A DNA stretch of 9,981 nucleotides from Symbiobacteriaceae bacterium (GTDB taxonomy: Bacteria; Bacillota_E; Symbiobacteriia; Symbiobacteriales; Symbiobacteriaceae): NCBI GenBank assembly GCA_027356675.1, contig DAHVXO010000183.1:1-9981 (forward strand), written 5' to 3'. This document shows, in pieces, positions 1 to 7,669 of this stretch. The notes beneath the pieces were generated by a model that was given only the letters and a program-made list of their open reading frames with translations, was not told the origin of the DNA and made no database searches. Position numbers and translations under genes: made by a program. Within the stretch, counting starts at the first letter, position 1. Each line of letters begins with the position of its first letter.

Positions 1-651
1 GGCCAGAAGCGCGTGGTCGAGGCCGAGCAGCTGCTAGTAGCGACCGGCCGGCGGCCAAATACAGCGGCACTGGCCTTGGACAAGGCCGGGGTTAAGGTTG
101 GGAAGCAGGGGCAGGTGCTGGTTGATGACCACCTCCGCACCAGCAACCCCCGCATCTTCGCTGCGGGCGACGTCACCCTCGGCCCGCAGTTCGTTTACGT
201 TGCAGCCTACGAGGGCGGGGTAGCTGCCGCGAATGCCCTCAACTTAGGCGAACGCAAGGTCGACCTGCGCGTCGTCCCGGGAGTGACCTTCACCAATCCC
301 GCCATCGCCACAGTCGGGCTGACCGAAAGCCAGGCGAAGGCAGCGGGGTATGAGGTGAAGACCTCCGTGTTGCCTCTGGATGCCGTCCCCCGCGCTCTGG
401 TTAATCGGGAAACGACGGGCGTTTTCAAGCTTGTGGCGGACGCGGAGACCGGTCGCCTGCTTGGTGCGCATGTGGTGGCCGAAAACGCCGGCGATGTGAT
501 TTACGCCGCTACCCTGGCGATGAAGCTGGGAGCTACGATTCAGGACCTGAAGGACACTCTGGCACCCTACCTGACCATGGCTGAAGGACTCAAGCTGGCA
601 GCCCTCACCTTTGACATGGACGTGTCCAAGCTGTCCTGCTGCGCAGGATAA
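1..651 (+). CDS. merA: Mercuric reductase MerA, C-terminal part (5' end outside window)
   Basis: MerA is a cytosolic, FAD-containing, NADPH-dependent flavoprotein that reduces Hg(II) to volatile Hg(0), the central step of mercury resistance. The frame is open from base 1 and gives the last 216 residues; a normal MerA is about 470-560 residues, so the FAD-binding N-terminus and the redox-active disulfide lie upstream of the window. Visible are the ATGRRPNT segment (residues 13-21), FAAGD of the second FAD-contact motif (53-57), QFVYVAA just after it, and the dimerisation domain ending in [12 protein letters not shown]. The tail is S-C-C-A-G: the paired cysteines (213-214) are the family's Hg(II)-delivery pair, which separates MerA from lipoamide dehydrogenase and glutathione reductase. 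The stop is TAA. A damaged metal-binding gene follows 56 bases downstream in the same direction, so the two were probably one mer-type transcript. No defect is seen in the visible part. Confidence 0.96.
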   Translation, partial: GQKRVVEAEQLLVATGRRPNTAALALDKAGVKVGKQGQVLVDDHLRTSNPRIFAAGDVTLGPQFVYVAAYEGGVAAANALNLGERKVDLRVVPGVTFTNPAIATVGLTESQAKAAGYEVKTSVLPLDAVPRALVNRETTGVFKLVADAETGRLLGAHVVAENAGDVIYAATLAMKLGATIQDLKDTLAPYLTMAEGLKLAALTFDMDVSKLSCCAG

Positions 652-707
652 TAGGGCAACGCGGCCGTCTTGAGCAGGCTGATTGCCATAACTAAGGAGG
701 AGATCGT

Positions 708-1003
708 ATGGGACTTTCGGACTTCTTCCGACGGACGCCAGCTGCGCCAGCAGCAGCGCCCACCCCCGGACCCGGAGAGAAGATGGTCGTATTCAAAGAG
801 CTAGGAATGCACTGAGCCAGCTGCAAGGCTCGGTCGAAGCTGAGCTGGAGGAGGTTCCCGGAACTCATCAGGTGACGGTCAACTTCCGAGATCAGTCGGT
901 GACTGTGATCTTTGACCCGGCCCAAGCCACGGTGGAGAGCCTCCGGGAGGCCCTCGAGCGAGCTGGTTATCCGGCGGGCTCGGAAACGGTTCTTGCTGGT
1001 TAG
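708..1003 (+). pseudogene. Heavy-metal-associated (HMA) domain protein, MerP/CopZ-like, broken by a frameshift
   Basis: An ideal Shine-Dalgarno (AAGGAGG, 694-700) sits seven bases before the ATG. The first frame reads MGLSDFFRR, an Ala/Pro-rich linker, then EKMVVFKELGMH and a TGA at 813-815, exactly where the first cysteine of the HMA motif GMxCxxC should be. The frame one base back resumes the domain as SVEAELEEVPGTHQVTVNF, then VTVIFDPAQATVESLREALERAGYP, ending at TAG 1001-1003. That is a classic beta-alpha-beta metal-binding domain. The 296-base length is one base short of whole codons. Two repairs fit. One missing base after TG at 813-814 restores the first Cys only (GMHC-SQLQGS-VE). Alternatively, a Cys-to-stop change plus one missing base after the AAGGC near 823-827 restores GMHCASCKASVE with both cysteines. 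An intact copy would bind Hg or Cu and hand it to MerA or a transporter. A base-calling error is the main alternative to a true pseudogene. Confidence 0.8.
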
Positions 1004-1011
1004 AGAGAACG

Positions 1012-1045
1012 CATCTCGGGACTCACGTCCCGAGATGTTTCGCAT
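1012..1045 (+). terminator. Intrinsic terminator after the mer-type genes
   Basis: A perfect 11-bp stem, CATCTCGGGAC (1012-1022) pairing with GTCCCGAGATG (1027-1037), closes a four-base TCAC loop and is followed by TTTCGCATT. It begins nine bases after the stop of the HMA pseudogene and should end the merA transcript. The T-tract is short (TTT), so efficiency is uncertain. Confidence 0.7.
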
Positions 1046-1048
1046 TGA

Positions 1049-1180
1049 TTGGTTATTATTTCCGAATGGCTACTATACGTCGATGCTTATCGGCGAGGCA
1101 TATCGGTCGAGAAACGTCCCGACTCGAGCGGCACGATCGGCAGAATGGCCCGCGTAATGCAACCAGGCAAATCGACGCTT
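1049..1180 (+). pseudogene. Possible degraded IS21-type (IstA-like) transposase N-terminal scrap
   Basis: From the TTG at 1049 the frame reads VIISEWLLYVDAYRRGISVEK (to 1114). This has the look of the start of IstA-type transposases: a Trp-containing helix, then a G-x-S turn leading into an HTH. Restoring one base after position 1114 continues the HTH-like register as SRLERHDRQNGPRNA, comparable to the family's IARxLGHDRxTVRxAL. No catalytic DDE region, IstB or terminal inverted repeats are visible, so at most a fragment of about 40-45 codons survives with at least one indel. The match is by eye only. A chance resemblance is quite possible. Confidence 0.3.
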
Positions 1181-1309
1181 CCCCCTCTCAACGAACCATA
1201 CACAACTATATTGAGTACGACTAAGCCCCGAAGGTGCTCCCCGCCACCGTTGTGTCCTCAGGCCCTCGCCTTCACCACGAACTTTCAGGTAAACAATAGC
1301 ATTTCTTAG
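1181..1309. other. Gene-free spacer before the ligase remnant
   Basis: No convincing coding sequence, promoter or RNA gene was seen here. It ends in a TAG (1307-1309) in the frame of the downstream ligase remnant, so that frame is open only from 1310. No ligase motif I (K-x-DG) was found in this stretch, which suggests the missing ligase N-terminus was deleted or replaced rather than simply shifted out of frame. Confidence 0.5.
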
Positions 1310-1336
1310 CGTGGAAGCCTGCGGCTAAAGGGTTCG

Positions 1337-2092
1337 GTGATAATCGGCGTACATGGGCCAAAAACGACGACTTTTCCAGACGTCGTAGCGGGCCTCCGGC
1401 AGGCGCTGCCTCACGCCAGCGGCTGGTTTGATGGAGAGTTGACCGTCCTCGCCGCTGATGGCCGGCCGGATTTCTACCGTGTCATCCGCCGGCATGGGCT
1501 CACCGACCCCCGCAAGATTGAACAGGGAATCCAAAACGATCCGGCCTCTCTCATGCTTTTCGACGTCATCGAGCGGTCGGGACAGCGCCTGACCTCCTGG
1601 ACGCTGCGGGATCGGAGGCTGGCCTTGTCCGACATACTGCATCCCGCCGATGCGATACATCAGGTGGAGTCCTGGCCGGGCGAATCGGGTACAACGTTAT
1701 TATCTGCAGTGGCCGCCCGCGACCTCGAAGGCGTTGTGGGCAAGCGTCTCGACAGCCGTTACCATCTGGACACCCGTTCACGCGACTGGGTGAAGGTCAA
1801 GTGCTGGAAGGAGAGGGAGGTCACGCTGCTTGGCCTCCGACAGGAGCCCTTCGGCGTACTGGTTGGGGACCACCCGGGCACAGTGCTCTGTGTGATCGAA
1901 CTTGGCTGGGGACCCACTGAGCGATCGGCCCTCCGTCGTCTTCTGCCTGAACTTCAAGTCCGAATGGAGAAGGGCGTTTCTTGGCTCCGGCCGTACCTCA
2001 CCTGCCGGATGCGGTACCGCCTGACACCAAGCGGCGTAATTCGTGAGCCAGTCTTTGCTGGTTTTGTGCAGGCTGTCGCACGGGCGGTATAG
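1337..2092 (+). pseudogene. ATP-dependent DNA ligase (LigD ligase-domain type), N-terminally truncated
   Basis: Intact relatives (about 300 residues, alone or fused in LigD) seal nicks in non-homologous end joining. Here 251 residues remain from a GTG at 1337, weakly supported by AAAGGG just upstream. Nucleotidyltransferase motifs appear in order: III (FDGEL, residues 31-35), IIIa (LMLFDVIERSGQRL, 72-85), IV (EGVVGKR, 131-137, with Gly where Ala is usual) and V (DWVKVK, 150-155). An OB-fold follows (about 160-250) with the typical CRMRYRLTPSGVIREPVFAGF. The first 20 residues match the region just after motif I, with FPDVVAGLRQALP as landmark. Motif I itself (K-x-DG-x-R, the lysine that is adenylated) is absent, and an in-frame TAG at 1307-1309 blocks any further extension. 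The product cannot self-adenylate, so this is called a pseudogene even though the rest of the frame is intact. It may have been damaged recently, possibly with the neighbouring IS-like scrap. No polymerase or Ku gene is seen. Confidence 0.85.
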
Positions 2093-2218
2093 AGGAAAGC
2101 GGGCACCCCATCACTAAGTATGAGAAGCTGGGGCGCCGCCGTACGTCAGTCCCGATGTGCCTTCGCCGGAGCGCCGAAACTAAGGCATGACACCGCATTC
2201 GCATTGGGGAGAGAGCCG

Positions 2219-3079
2219 ATGAAGGAATCGTTTTCCGAGCGCCAAGGTTTCCGGGCCCCGGAGCCACCCATCACCGTGCAAAACGACGCTCCTGACGAGC
2301 TACGTGAGGCGCTGCCGGTGATTGCCGAGCAAGCCGGCCTGCGCCCTTCTGGACAGCGGGACGTGATCTGCCGGGTGCTCCTGAAACGTCCTGACCCGTC
2401 GAACTGGAGCGACTATCCGAATATCAGCAACGAGGTCCATCACCTTCTGGAGGCGTGCCCCTGGTGGAAGGTCTATGACATTGCGGAAGGGCTGTATGCG
2501 GCGCTACCCGCCCCGCGCCGGTACCCCGTGGAGTACGACCTCGCTCCGGCGGCCCCGGAGCGGTCGCCGCAGGAGATCTTCGTGCGCAAGCTCAACGAGG
2601 TTCTGGTCGACAACGGCATCGGTTGGCTGATGAACGACCAGGGGATGATCGTGCTGCGCAGTGACTCCTTTTCGACCCAGGCGGTGGACCAGGCAACAAC
2701 TGCCCTGGCTGACCGCAGCATGCACAACAGTCTTCGCGAACTGAAGATGGCGCTCGAGGGGCTGTCCCGCCGTCCCGAGCCAGACGTGACAGGTGTGGTC
2801 CAGCACTCCATGGCTGCGCTCGAAGGGCTCGTCCGCGAGATTGTGGGATCGAACCGCACGCTCGGGCAAGCCACCAAGGAGCTGGAGGCTTTGGGAGTGC
2901 CTAGCGCGCTGCAGAATGCCATCAGTGCGCTCTATGGTTATGCCTCCAGTCCGCGTGGGGGCGGGCGGCACGGTGGGGAACAGTTGCAGGTAGACCGGGC
3001 CGAAGCACAGATGCTCTTTCACCTGTCAGCCGCGCTGATTGCCTACCTGTCGGCCCGTGCCGAAGATCCCCGTAAATAG
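2219..3079 (+). CDS. AbiJ-like abortive-infection protein (AbiJ N-terminal-type domain plus HEPN-like C-terminus)
   Basis: Likely a phage-defence effector of the AbiJ type, whose family pairs a variable N-terminal domain with a HEPN ribonuclease-like C-terminus. The ATG at 2219 is preceded by GGGGAGAG at a good distance; an ATG at 2120 in the same frame lacks an RBS and would add an unlikely 33 residues. The protein is 286 aa. Residues 1-95 (FSERQGFRAPEPPI, then DELREAL, then the Trp-rich CPWWKVYDIAEGLY) resemble the AbiJ N-terminal domain 4 pattern. The middle (about 100-165) is a short winged or linker segment. The C-terminal part is helical: HSMAALEGLVREIVG resembles the Abi C-terminal family, then RGGGRH (R246 to H251) fits the HEPN R-x4-6-H catalytic pattern, then a final helix. 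It faces the DUF4209 gene tail to tail across a shared hairpin. A toxic RNase role is inferred from the motif only. No antitoxin-like partner is adjacent. Confidence 0.72.
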   Translation: MKESFSERQGFRAPEPPITVQNDAPDELREALPVIAEQAGLRPSGQRDVICRVLLKRPDPSNWSDYPNISNEVHHLLEACPWWKVYDIAEGLYAALPAPRRYPVEYDLAPAAPERSPQEIFVRKLNEVLVDNGIGWLMNDQGMIVLRSDSFSTQAVDQATTALADRSMHNSLRELKMALEGLSRRPEPDVTGVVQHSMAALEGLVREIVGSNRTLGQATKELEALGVPSALQNAISALYGYASSPRGGGRHGGEQLQVDRAEAQMLFHLSAALIAYLSARAEDPRK

Positions 3080-3081
3080 AG

Positions 3082-3123
3082 GAAGGCAGCATGGGGAGCG
3101 CCCCAGTGCTGCCTTCTTTGTTT
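3082..3123 (+). terminator. Intrinsic terminator between the two convergent HEPN-type genes
   Basis: The arms GAAGGCAGCA (3082-3091) and TGCTGCCTTC (3107-3116), continued by T plus GGGG against CCCC plus A with one bulged G (3106), give about 15 pairs around an AGCG loop. The plus strand continues TTTGTTTGAT, a reasonable U-tract for the AbiJ-like gene. The hairpin also lies directly after the stop of the minus-strand gene, so it may serve both, although the minus-strand tail (CTCTATTTA) is poorer. Confidence 0.85.
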
Positions 3124-3125
3124 GA

Positions 3126-4919
3126 TCAAGGAGCTTGCGGCGGTTCTGTGTTCTCTGCCGGGCCGGTCGTTCCCGAATCCTGCACCTGCGGCCGAAGGAG
3201 TGTCAGCAGCAAAATGATGTGAAGCAGGGTCTCGGCATTCGCTCGGTTGAAGGCGCCGGGCTCGGCCAGACCGTGGGCGACCTCGTTGCGAAGGTTGTAG
3301 CCGCGCGGGTCAGACAGGACTACCCGCAGGTAGGCGATGACGTCGGGACCGAACACTTCACGCAGTGCAGGTTCAGAGAGTAAGGTGCCGAACGTCTTCT
3401 CACTCGTGACGCCTGGGTGCTCGGAGTCAGCGGATGTGGTGGCCACTCCCATGCGCTGCAGGAGGTGCCGAAAACCCGCCTCTACCTGGGGAATCAAGAC
3501 GTGAATCGATCCAATGAAATCGCTCTCGAAGTACCGCTGCAAGCTGTAGGCTAGGAGCGTGTGGTCCCGGTCCCGGAACAGCCAGGCCTGCGTGACATAG
3601 GCGGTCAGGCGTTCACAGGTCAGTCCGTGCTCGGCTTTCAGCCGCTCCAAGATGGGGGCCAGGTAGAGCACAGCGTTGAACTGGATTTCGCGGCCAAAGT
3701 GCTGGTAAAGGTGGAACGCATCCGCTTCCTCGTCGGTCTTGGGGCTGGACGTGATGTTCCCGCGGGCGGTAACCGCTACGGGGCGAACCAGCATGTGGAA
3801 CACGGTACCCTCCCGGGCGGCCTGGAGACGCTCCTGCGCGCCTTGCAGGGACGGGATAAAGGCGAGGGCGATCCGCTCCAGGGCTGGCTCAAGGCCATCA
3901 GCGACGAAATGCTGGATGATCTCTTCTACGTGTTCTTTCGGAAGACTGAACCGATAACCCAGGGCCTTGAACTCCGTTTCAACCGCCTGGCGGTTCGCCT
4001 CCTGCGCCTTAACCTTGAGGCGGTCCAGCGGCTCGGGATGCCCGATGTTGCTGTAATGCTGGAGTGCCAGGGCGTAAAAGTGTCCAGCGGCAAAGTTGCT
4101 GCCGGGCAGTCGGGAGTCTCCTTCGAGTTCAAAGGACTCACCGATCTCGATGTTTGCCTTGCGCGCCGACTCCTGATCCCCAAGGGCCTTATGGAAAGCC
4201 ATCAGGCCCTTGAGCGTGAATCGGTGGGCGTTGAAATTGCCCTGGGTCCGGAACGAATCCGCCGTCCGGCGGACAAGGTCGGCTGCCTGCTGACGGAGGT
4301 TCGTGTTGCCGCCGGGCAGTTCCAAGAGGACTTCGGCGATCCGCGAGACCAACGGAAGGCGCTCGTCCGCTTCAAAGCGCAGCAGGGAGTTCATGATTTC
4401 AGCTTCCACAGCCGGAACCATCGCCTTGACGTTGAGCAGGCGGATCAACTGCGCCGTTCGGCGAAAGGCGTCATACTGCTCCAGGTCCCAGTGCTGAGCG
4501 CGGTAGTGGGGCACGCAGGCAAGGTACGCATCAACGGCCGCCCGCCCCTGCCGGAAGTCCTTGAACTTGTCCCAGAGGAAGTCGCAGTATCGCGCACGGT
4601 GGATCGGGTTGGTGGTGGTCTGCGCCCTGCTTGCGACATAGGCCTGGAGACCATCTGGCAGGTTATTCAGGTCGGGGTAGGTAGTGCCGTCCGCAGCGAT
4701 ATACTCCGGCCCGAAGCGTTCTCCGGGTGGGGCCGCATCGGTGGCATGGGCCCGGAACACCAGGTCCTCGAAATCGCATTCACGGGCGCGCTCGGCGTTC
4801 CCCTCGGCCGAAAAGGCTTCCCCGGCTTCGCGAAAAACACGTGCGCGGGAGAAAGCATACTTGTACTCGGTGGTATCGATCTCAACACCGGCAAACAGCT
4901 CGCTTCCGGTCGGTGCCAT
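3126..4919 (-). CDS. DUF4209-type protein with C-terminal HEPN-like RNxxxHG motif
   Basis: A 597-aa soluble protein of unknown function, called from its C-terminal third. The ATG at 4919 has GAGGTG six bases upstream; an in-frame GTG at 4928 lies inside that SD and is less likely. Residues 1 to about 130 form an alpha-helical N-terminal domain of the kind often found with DUF4209. The middle (about 130-340) is helical, with repeat-like AxxLxxR segments. The DUF4209 signature is clear: YFESDFIGSIHVLIPQVEAG, then KTFGTLLSE, then VVLSDPRGYNLRNEVAHGLA. R544-N-E-V-A-H549 fits the R-x4-6-H ribonuclease motif of HEPN domains. A short Pro/Thr-rich tail follows. Its neighbour on the opposite strand also has a HEPN-type motif, which suggests a defence locus. 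Two TGTAAGC copies lie 66 and 171 bases before the start and may be operator sites. RNase activity and a defence role are inferences. A long overlapping plus-strand frame here is an antisense shadow. Confidence 0.8.
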   Translation of the reverse strand: MAPTGSELFAGVEIDTTEYKYAFSRARVFREAGEAFSAEGNAERARECDFEDLVFRAHATDAAPPGERFGPEYIAADGTTYPDLNNLPDGLQAYVASRAQTTTNPIHRARYCDFLWDKFKDFRQGRAAVDAYLACVPHYRAQHWDLEQYDAFRRTAQLIRLLNVKAMVPAVEAEIMNSLLRFEADERLPLVSRIAEVLLELPGGNTNLRQQAADLVRRTADSFRTQGNFNAHRFTLKGLMAFHKALGDQESARKANIEIGESFELEGDSRLPGSNFAAGHFYALALQHYSNIGHPEPLDRLKVKAQEANRQAVETEFKALGYRFSLPKEHVEEIIQHFVADGLEPALERIALAFIPSLQGAQERLQAAREGTVFHMLVRPVAVTARGNITSSPKTDEEADAFHLYQHFGREIQFNAVLYLAPILERLKAEHGLTCERLTAYVTQAWLFRDRDHTLLAYSLQRYFESDFIGSIHVLIPQVEAGFRHLLQRMGVATTSADSEHPGVTSEKTFGTLLSEPALREVFGPDVIAYLRVVLSDPRGYNLRNEVAHGLAEPGAFNRANAETLLHIILLLTLLRPQVQDSGTTGPAENTEPPQAP

Positions 4920-4931
4920 GTCCTTCACCTC

Positions 4932-5368
4932 GGGCTTTGTTTAGTCGTCGTGCACGTCCGTGAGCGCTGCTGTTGTCGCGGTGTGCTTACATCTCGGCTG
5001 TCACTCGACCGAACCTGCGCCGAAAACAAGGACCCATCGATTGATGAAGTCTTTGCGGCTGTAGGCGTGGGAGCGACAATACCAAACTCGCTTACAGCAA
5101 GTGGTCACCCAAGAGGGGGGACATTCCGGTCCTGGTCACTATCATCGTGGCCGGCCAGAACGGGGCGACGGCGGTGACCCGCGTGAAGGCCATCGGACAG
5201 GTGATAAAGCACCGTGGTGCTGCCCGGGTCTAGGATCCACTCAAAGACCCAGGGTTAGCCCATTGGGAGAGGCACGAACCGCTCGCCGAATCACGGCTGG
5301 CGGTCGACCACCATCTGCGTAGTCTGCACCACCGGGTCCACCAACGTGCGCGTCCAACCGGTCAGGGA
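4932..5368. other. Gene-poor spacer between the DUF4209 gene and the winged-helix/Xre gene
   Basis: About 440 bases without a supported gene. The part near the DUF4209 gene should hold its promoter and the two TGTAAGC sites. A plus-strand frame at about 5115-5232 (GDIPVLVTIIVAGQNGATA, up to a TAG) looks mildly protein-like, but it has no start with an RBS and no family I recognise. It may be residue of a lost gene. No clear terminator follows the stop of the winged-helix/Xre gene at 5369. Confidence 0.45.
4985..5096 (-). promoter_or_regulatory. Two TGTAAGC sites upstream of the DUF4209 gene
   Basis: Read on the minus strand, TGTAAGC occurs at 4991-4985 (context GATGTAAGCACA) and at 5096-5090 (context GCTGTAAGCGAG), 105 bases apart and in the same orientation as the gene. 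The same heptamer recurs in the other gene-free regions. A good sigma-70 -35/-10 pair could not be placed with confidence. The sites could be operators or iteron-like repeats. Confidence 0.4.
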
Positions 5369-6871
5369 TCATTTGGGCTGCATCATGCCGGCATTCAACC
5401 AGGAGAGTTGGAGGGATTCTCCGCCGCCCGGGGCCTGCTCTTGCACCGAGGCAGCGACCTGGTCGAACTGCTCCCCGGTAAGTTCGGCCAGCTTCAGGGC
5501 GACCAGCCGGTTCAGCTTCTTGGCCGTCTCATCGGTGATTCCCCGCTGCCCATTCTCCAGCATGCAGACGAACCCCCGGCTGACGCCCAGGGCGTCGGCA
5601 AAGTCGCGTTGGCCCATCTTCAAGTGAACGCGTAGGGCCCTGACCGCTTCCGGGGTCCAGAAGGGCTGGGAGGGTGCGGTTAGCGCGGCCACCGGCTCCT
5701 TCAAGGCCCCATCGTCCCCCGGCGTGCTGAGCGCCTGAATGCCTTGTCGCCAGTACACGTCATAGACGGCGTCCTCAATCGTCACGCTCAGCGCCTGCTG
5801 GAGCCATGTCTCATACCAGCGGTGGCGTGGCCGCTGCCCTTCCAGCAGCCCGTATGTGGCATCATCCCAGTCCTCATAGGACCAACCCAACTCACCGATG
5901 ACACGATCCTGGCAAAGCGTGTTCAGCGCCTTTTCGAGCCGATCTTTGTACTCTTTGGGGCGCCGAGGCGAGTCCGTAGGTAGGCCAGCGACGTCGACCA
6001 GCTCCTGTACGGTGACGCGGACCGAGCGGCTCCCGAGCTTGAAGCGGCGGCGGAAGATTAGCCCAAGGTAGCGGGTGAGCCGCTTTTCCACTACCTGGAG
6101 CGTGTCCTTGTACTGCAACGCCCTTGTGGCCAGAAGTGCCCACTCTTCCGGCGATTCAAGCAGGTAGCGGGCCAGTAGCGGACCGGGCTGCAGCTCCACC
6201 CCGTCGAGGACAATGCCTTCACCAAACACGACGGTTCGACCGGTGGTGGTATCCTCTTGACCAGCCACCACCCGTGTGCCGACCCGGTCACGGATCATCA
6301 ACACCGGCGAAAGGCGGACCTGCTGCAGCAGGATAAAGTCCTGCTCCGACTGCCCCTTCCGGCGCCGAGTGACCTTCTTGGTCTGCGACAGCGGCACCTC
6401 GTAGCACTGGGTACCGCCCAGCCGGAGCACGCCCTCCTGGACCTTGAACCGATCCCGGACCCGATACGCCAGCCCCCCATCCTGAGGCTGAATACCGGAG
6501 AGTTCAAGCACATCAGCGAACGGAACATAGACCCAGTCGGGTTTCGTGCCCGTTCCCTGGCGCCATAGCTCACAGGCCGCCGTGAACGCATCCACGTCGG
6601 CATCATTCATGCGCTGGAACAAGGCATGGGTTTGTACAACCGTGAGAAGCATGGCCTGCCGGATCGACGCGGTCGCTTCGTCCACCTGAACCTGCAGACC
6701 AGCCGCAGAACCCAGCTCTGGGTTCTCGAAGTGGTACGAGTAAGTCCCGCCCTGCGCCGTTTCCCATTCTTCCAGCCCCCGGGAAAAACCCCGGTGAAGC
6801 GCCTCGAAGACCGCCTGGGTCGGATGCACCATGTGTTGGGGCACTCTGCCCTTGCTTTGTCGCCTTGCCAT
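5369..6871 (-). CDS. Winged-helix and C-terminal Xre-HTH DNA-binding protein, plasmid initiator- or regulator-like
   Basis: A 500-aa cytosolic protein from the ATG at 6871 (AGGGA nearby). Upstream in-frame starts, GTG 6898 and TTG 6901 behind AAAAGGA, are a real alternative that would add 9-10 residues. Residues 1-90 are helical with a basic start (MARRQSKGR). About 95-160 look like one winged helix (VYVPFADVLELSGIQ, then YRVRDRFKVQEGVLRLGG) and about 260-330 like a second (LTRYLGLIFRRRFKLG, VTVQELVDVAGLP, RLEKALNTLCQDRVIGEL). This tandem layout recalls theta-plasmid replication initiators. Residues 413-456 are a clear Cro/C1 HTH (GQRDFADALGVSRGFVCMLENGQRG). The family was not identified. TGTAAGC sites lie upstream in the gene-free region. 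It could be an initiator that autoregulates, or a large repressor controlling the neighbouring genes. That it is a real gene and has an Xre HTH is well supported; the replication role is a guess. Confidence 0.75.
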   Translation of the reverse strand: MARRQSKGRVPQHMVHPTQAVFEALHRGFSRGLEEWETAQGGTYSYHFENPELGSAAGLQVQVDEATASIRQAMLLTVVQTHALFQRMNDADVDAFTAACELWRQGTGTKPDWVYVPFADVLELSGIQPQDGGLAYRVRDRFKVQEGVLRLGGTQCYEVPLSQTKKVTRRRKGQSEQDFILLQQVRLSPVLMIRDRVGTRVVAGQEDTTTGRTVVFGEGIVLDGVELQPGPLLARYLLESPEEWALLATRALQYKDTLQVVEKRLTRYLGLIFRRRFKLGSRSVRVTVQELVDVAGLPTDSPRRPKEYKDRLEKALNTLCQDRVIGELGWSYEDWDDATYGLLEGQRPRHRWYETWLQQALSVTIEDAVYDVYWRQGIQALSTPGDDGALKEPVAALTAPSQPFWTPEAVRALRVHLKMGQRDFADALGVSRGFVCMLENGQRGITDETAKKLNRLVALKLAELTGEQFDQVAASVQEQAPGGGESLQLSWLNAGMMQPK

Positions 6872-6966
6872 GTGTCCCTGCGGCCCCCATTCAGACACCA
6901 ATTCCTTTTCGCGATTCGGCGCGGGACGGGCTCACCCCTGCCCGGCTCCCCGCAGGTGCTCACAGC

Positions 6967-7308
6967 GCTTACAAAACCCGACCAAACCACCGCCATAAGG
7001 ATGAACCTGGAACAGCGAGACTTACGCTGAGACAAGCGAAAGGAACCGCGCTTACTGCTCACACATGTCGACCAGACTACTGCCGATCTGTAAGCATGCC
7101 ACGCCCCACCGCTGGTTCAACGGGGGCATGCCCCGCGGGCCGCAGCCGGCAATCGATGCCGGCAACCACTGGCAGGAAGGTTCACCCCGTGCTGGCGGTC
7201 AATGAAGAGATGGCGGACTTCCTGGCGGCTGAGGCGGCAGAACGTCCCCGCAAGAGGACTAACTGCCGACGCCGGCTAAGTCTTCTGACCACCGCTGAAT
7301 CTGTAAGC
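6967..7308. promoter_or_regulatory. TGTAAGC motif cluster upstream of the winged-helix/Xre gene
   Basis: Exact TGTAAGC copies lie at 6967-6973 (minus strand), 7089-7095 (plus) and 7302-7308 (plus); the last two share ATCTGTAAGC. Near copies are AGTAAGC at 7050-7056 (minus) and CGTAAG at 7021-7026 (minus). The nearest copy is about 95 bases before the gene start, suitable for an operator or for iterons beside a rep-type gene. Confidence 0.45.
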
Positions 7309-7657
7309 TGCGGCATACTTGCGGAACTTCACGGGGAACACGACGTCTGTACACTCCCATGTGAATCGTGTCGTGATCCCGGGGGCACAACAGCCAACAA
7401 GGCTGCTACAAGCCGGCGTGTAGGACGGGAGTCGGGATCTGCCTGAACCAATCCAGGTTCTGGACGTAGCGCGCTGGGGTAGAGACGGATTTCTGCGAAA
7501 GGACGCTGCCTCTATCGTTGTCAGTCTTCAGAGGCCTTCTTGATGTTCCCCTCCGAGATTGTACGTCGCGTGATCGCGCCTTCATTGTAGGTGTTGGTTG
7601 GGAATGGGGCATTGGTAGAGCAATGCAATGGCGGTGCCACATTGGGGAATCGGAGCA

Positions 7658-7669
7658 TTGAGGCCTCAA
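7658..7669. repeat. 12-base perfect palindrome
   Basis: TTGAGGCCTCAA reads the same on both strands. It sits in the gene-free region about 30 bases after a short inverted repeat, GCATTG/CAATGC (7609-7626). It could be a dimer-binding site or chance. Confidence 0.4.

Noticed and set aside
2120..2218. Upstream start for the AbiJ-like gene
   Set aside because: The ATG at 2120 has no Shine-Dalgarno. The ATG at 2219 has GGGGAGAG and begins at the conserved N-terminal domain.
3561..5177. 538-codon open frame on the plus strand
   Set aside because: It is antisense to the DUF4209 gene. The opposite strand has a recognisable signature, a good RBS and a terminator, whereas this frame has no recognisable domain and runs on into the intergenic region.
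7096..7446. Possible small plus-strand gene
   Set aside because: Only a short stretch in the middle looks protein-like. No RBS precedes the ATG, and a TGTAAGC motif lies directly before it and another within it.
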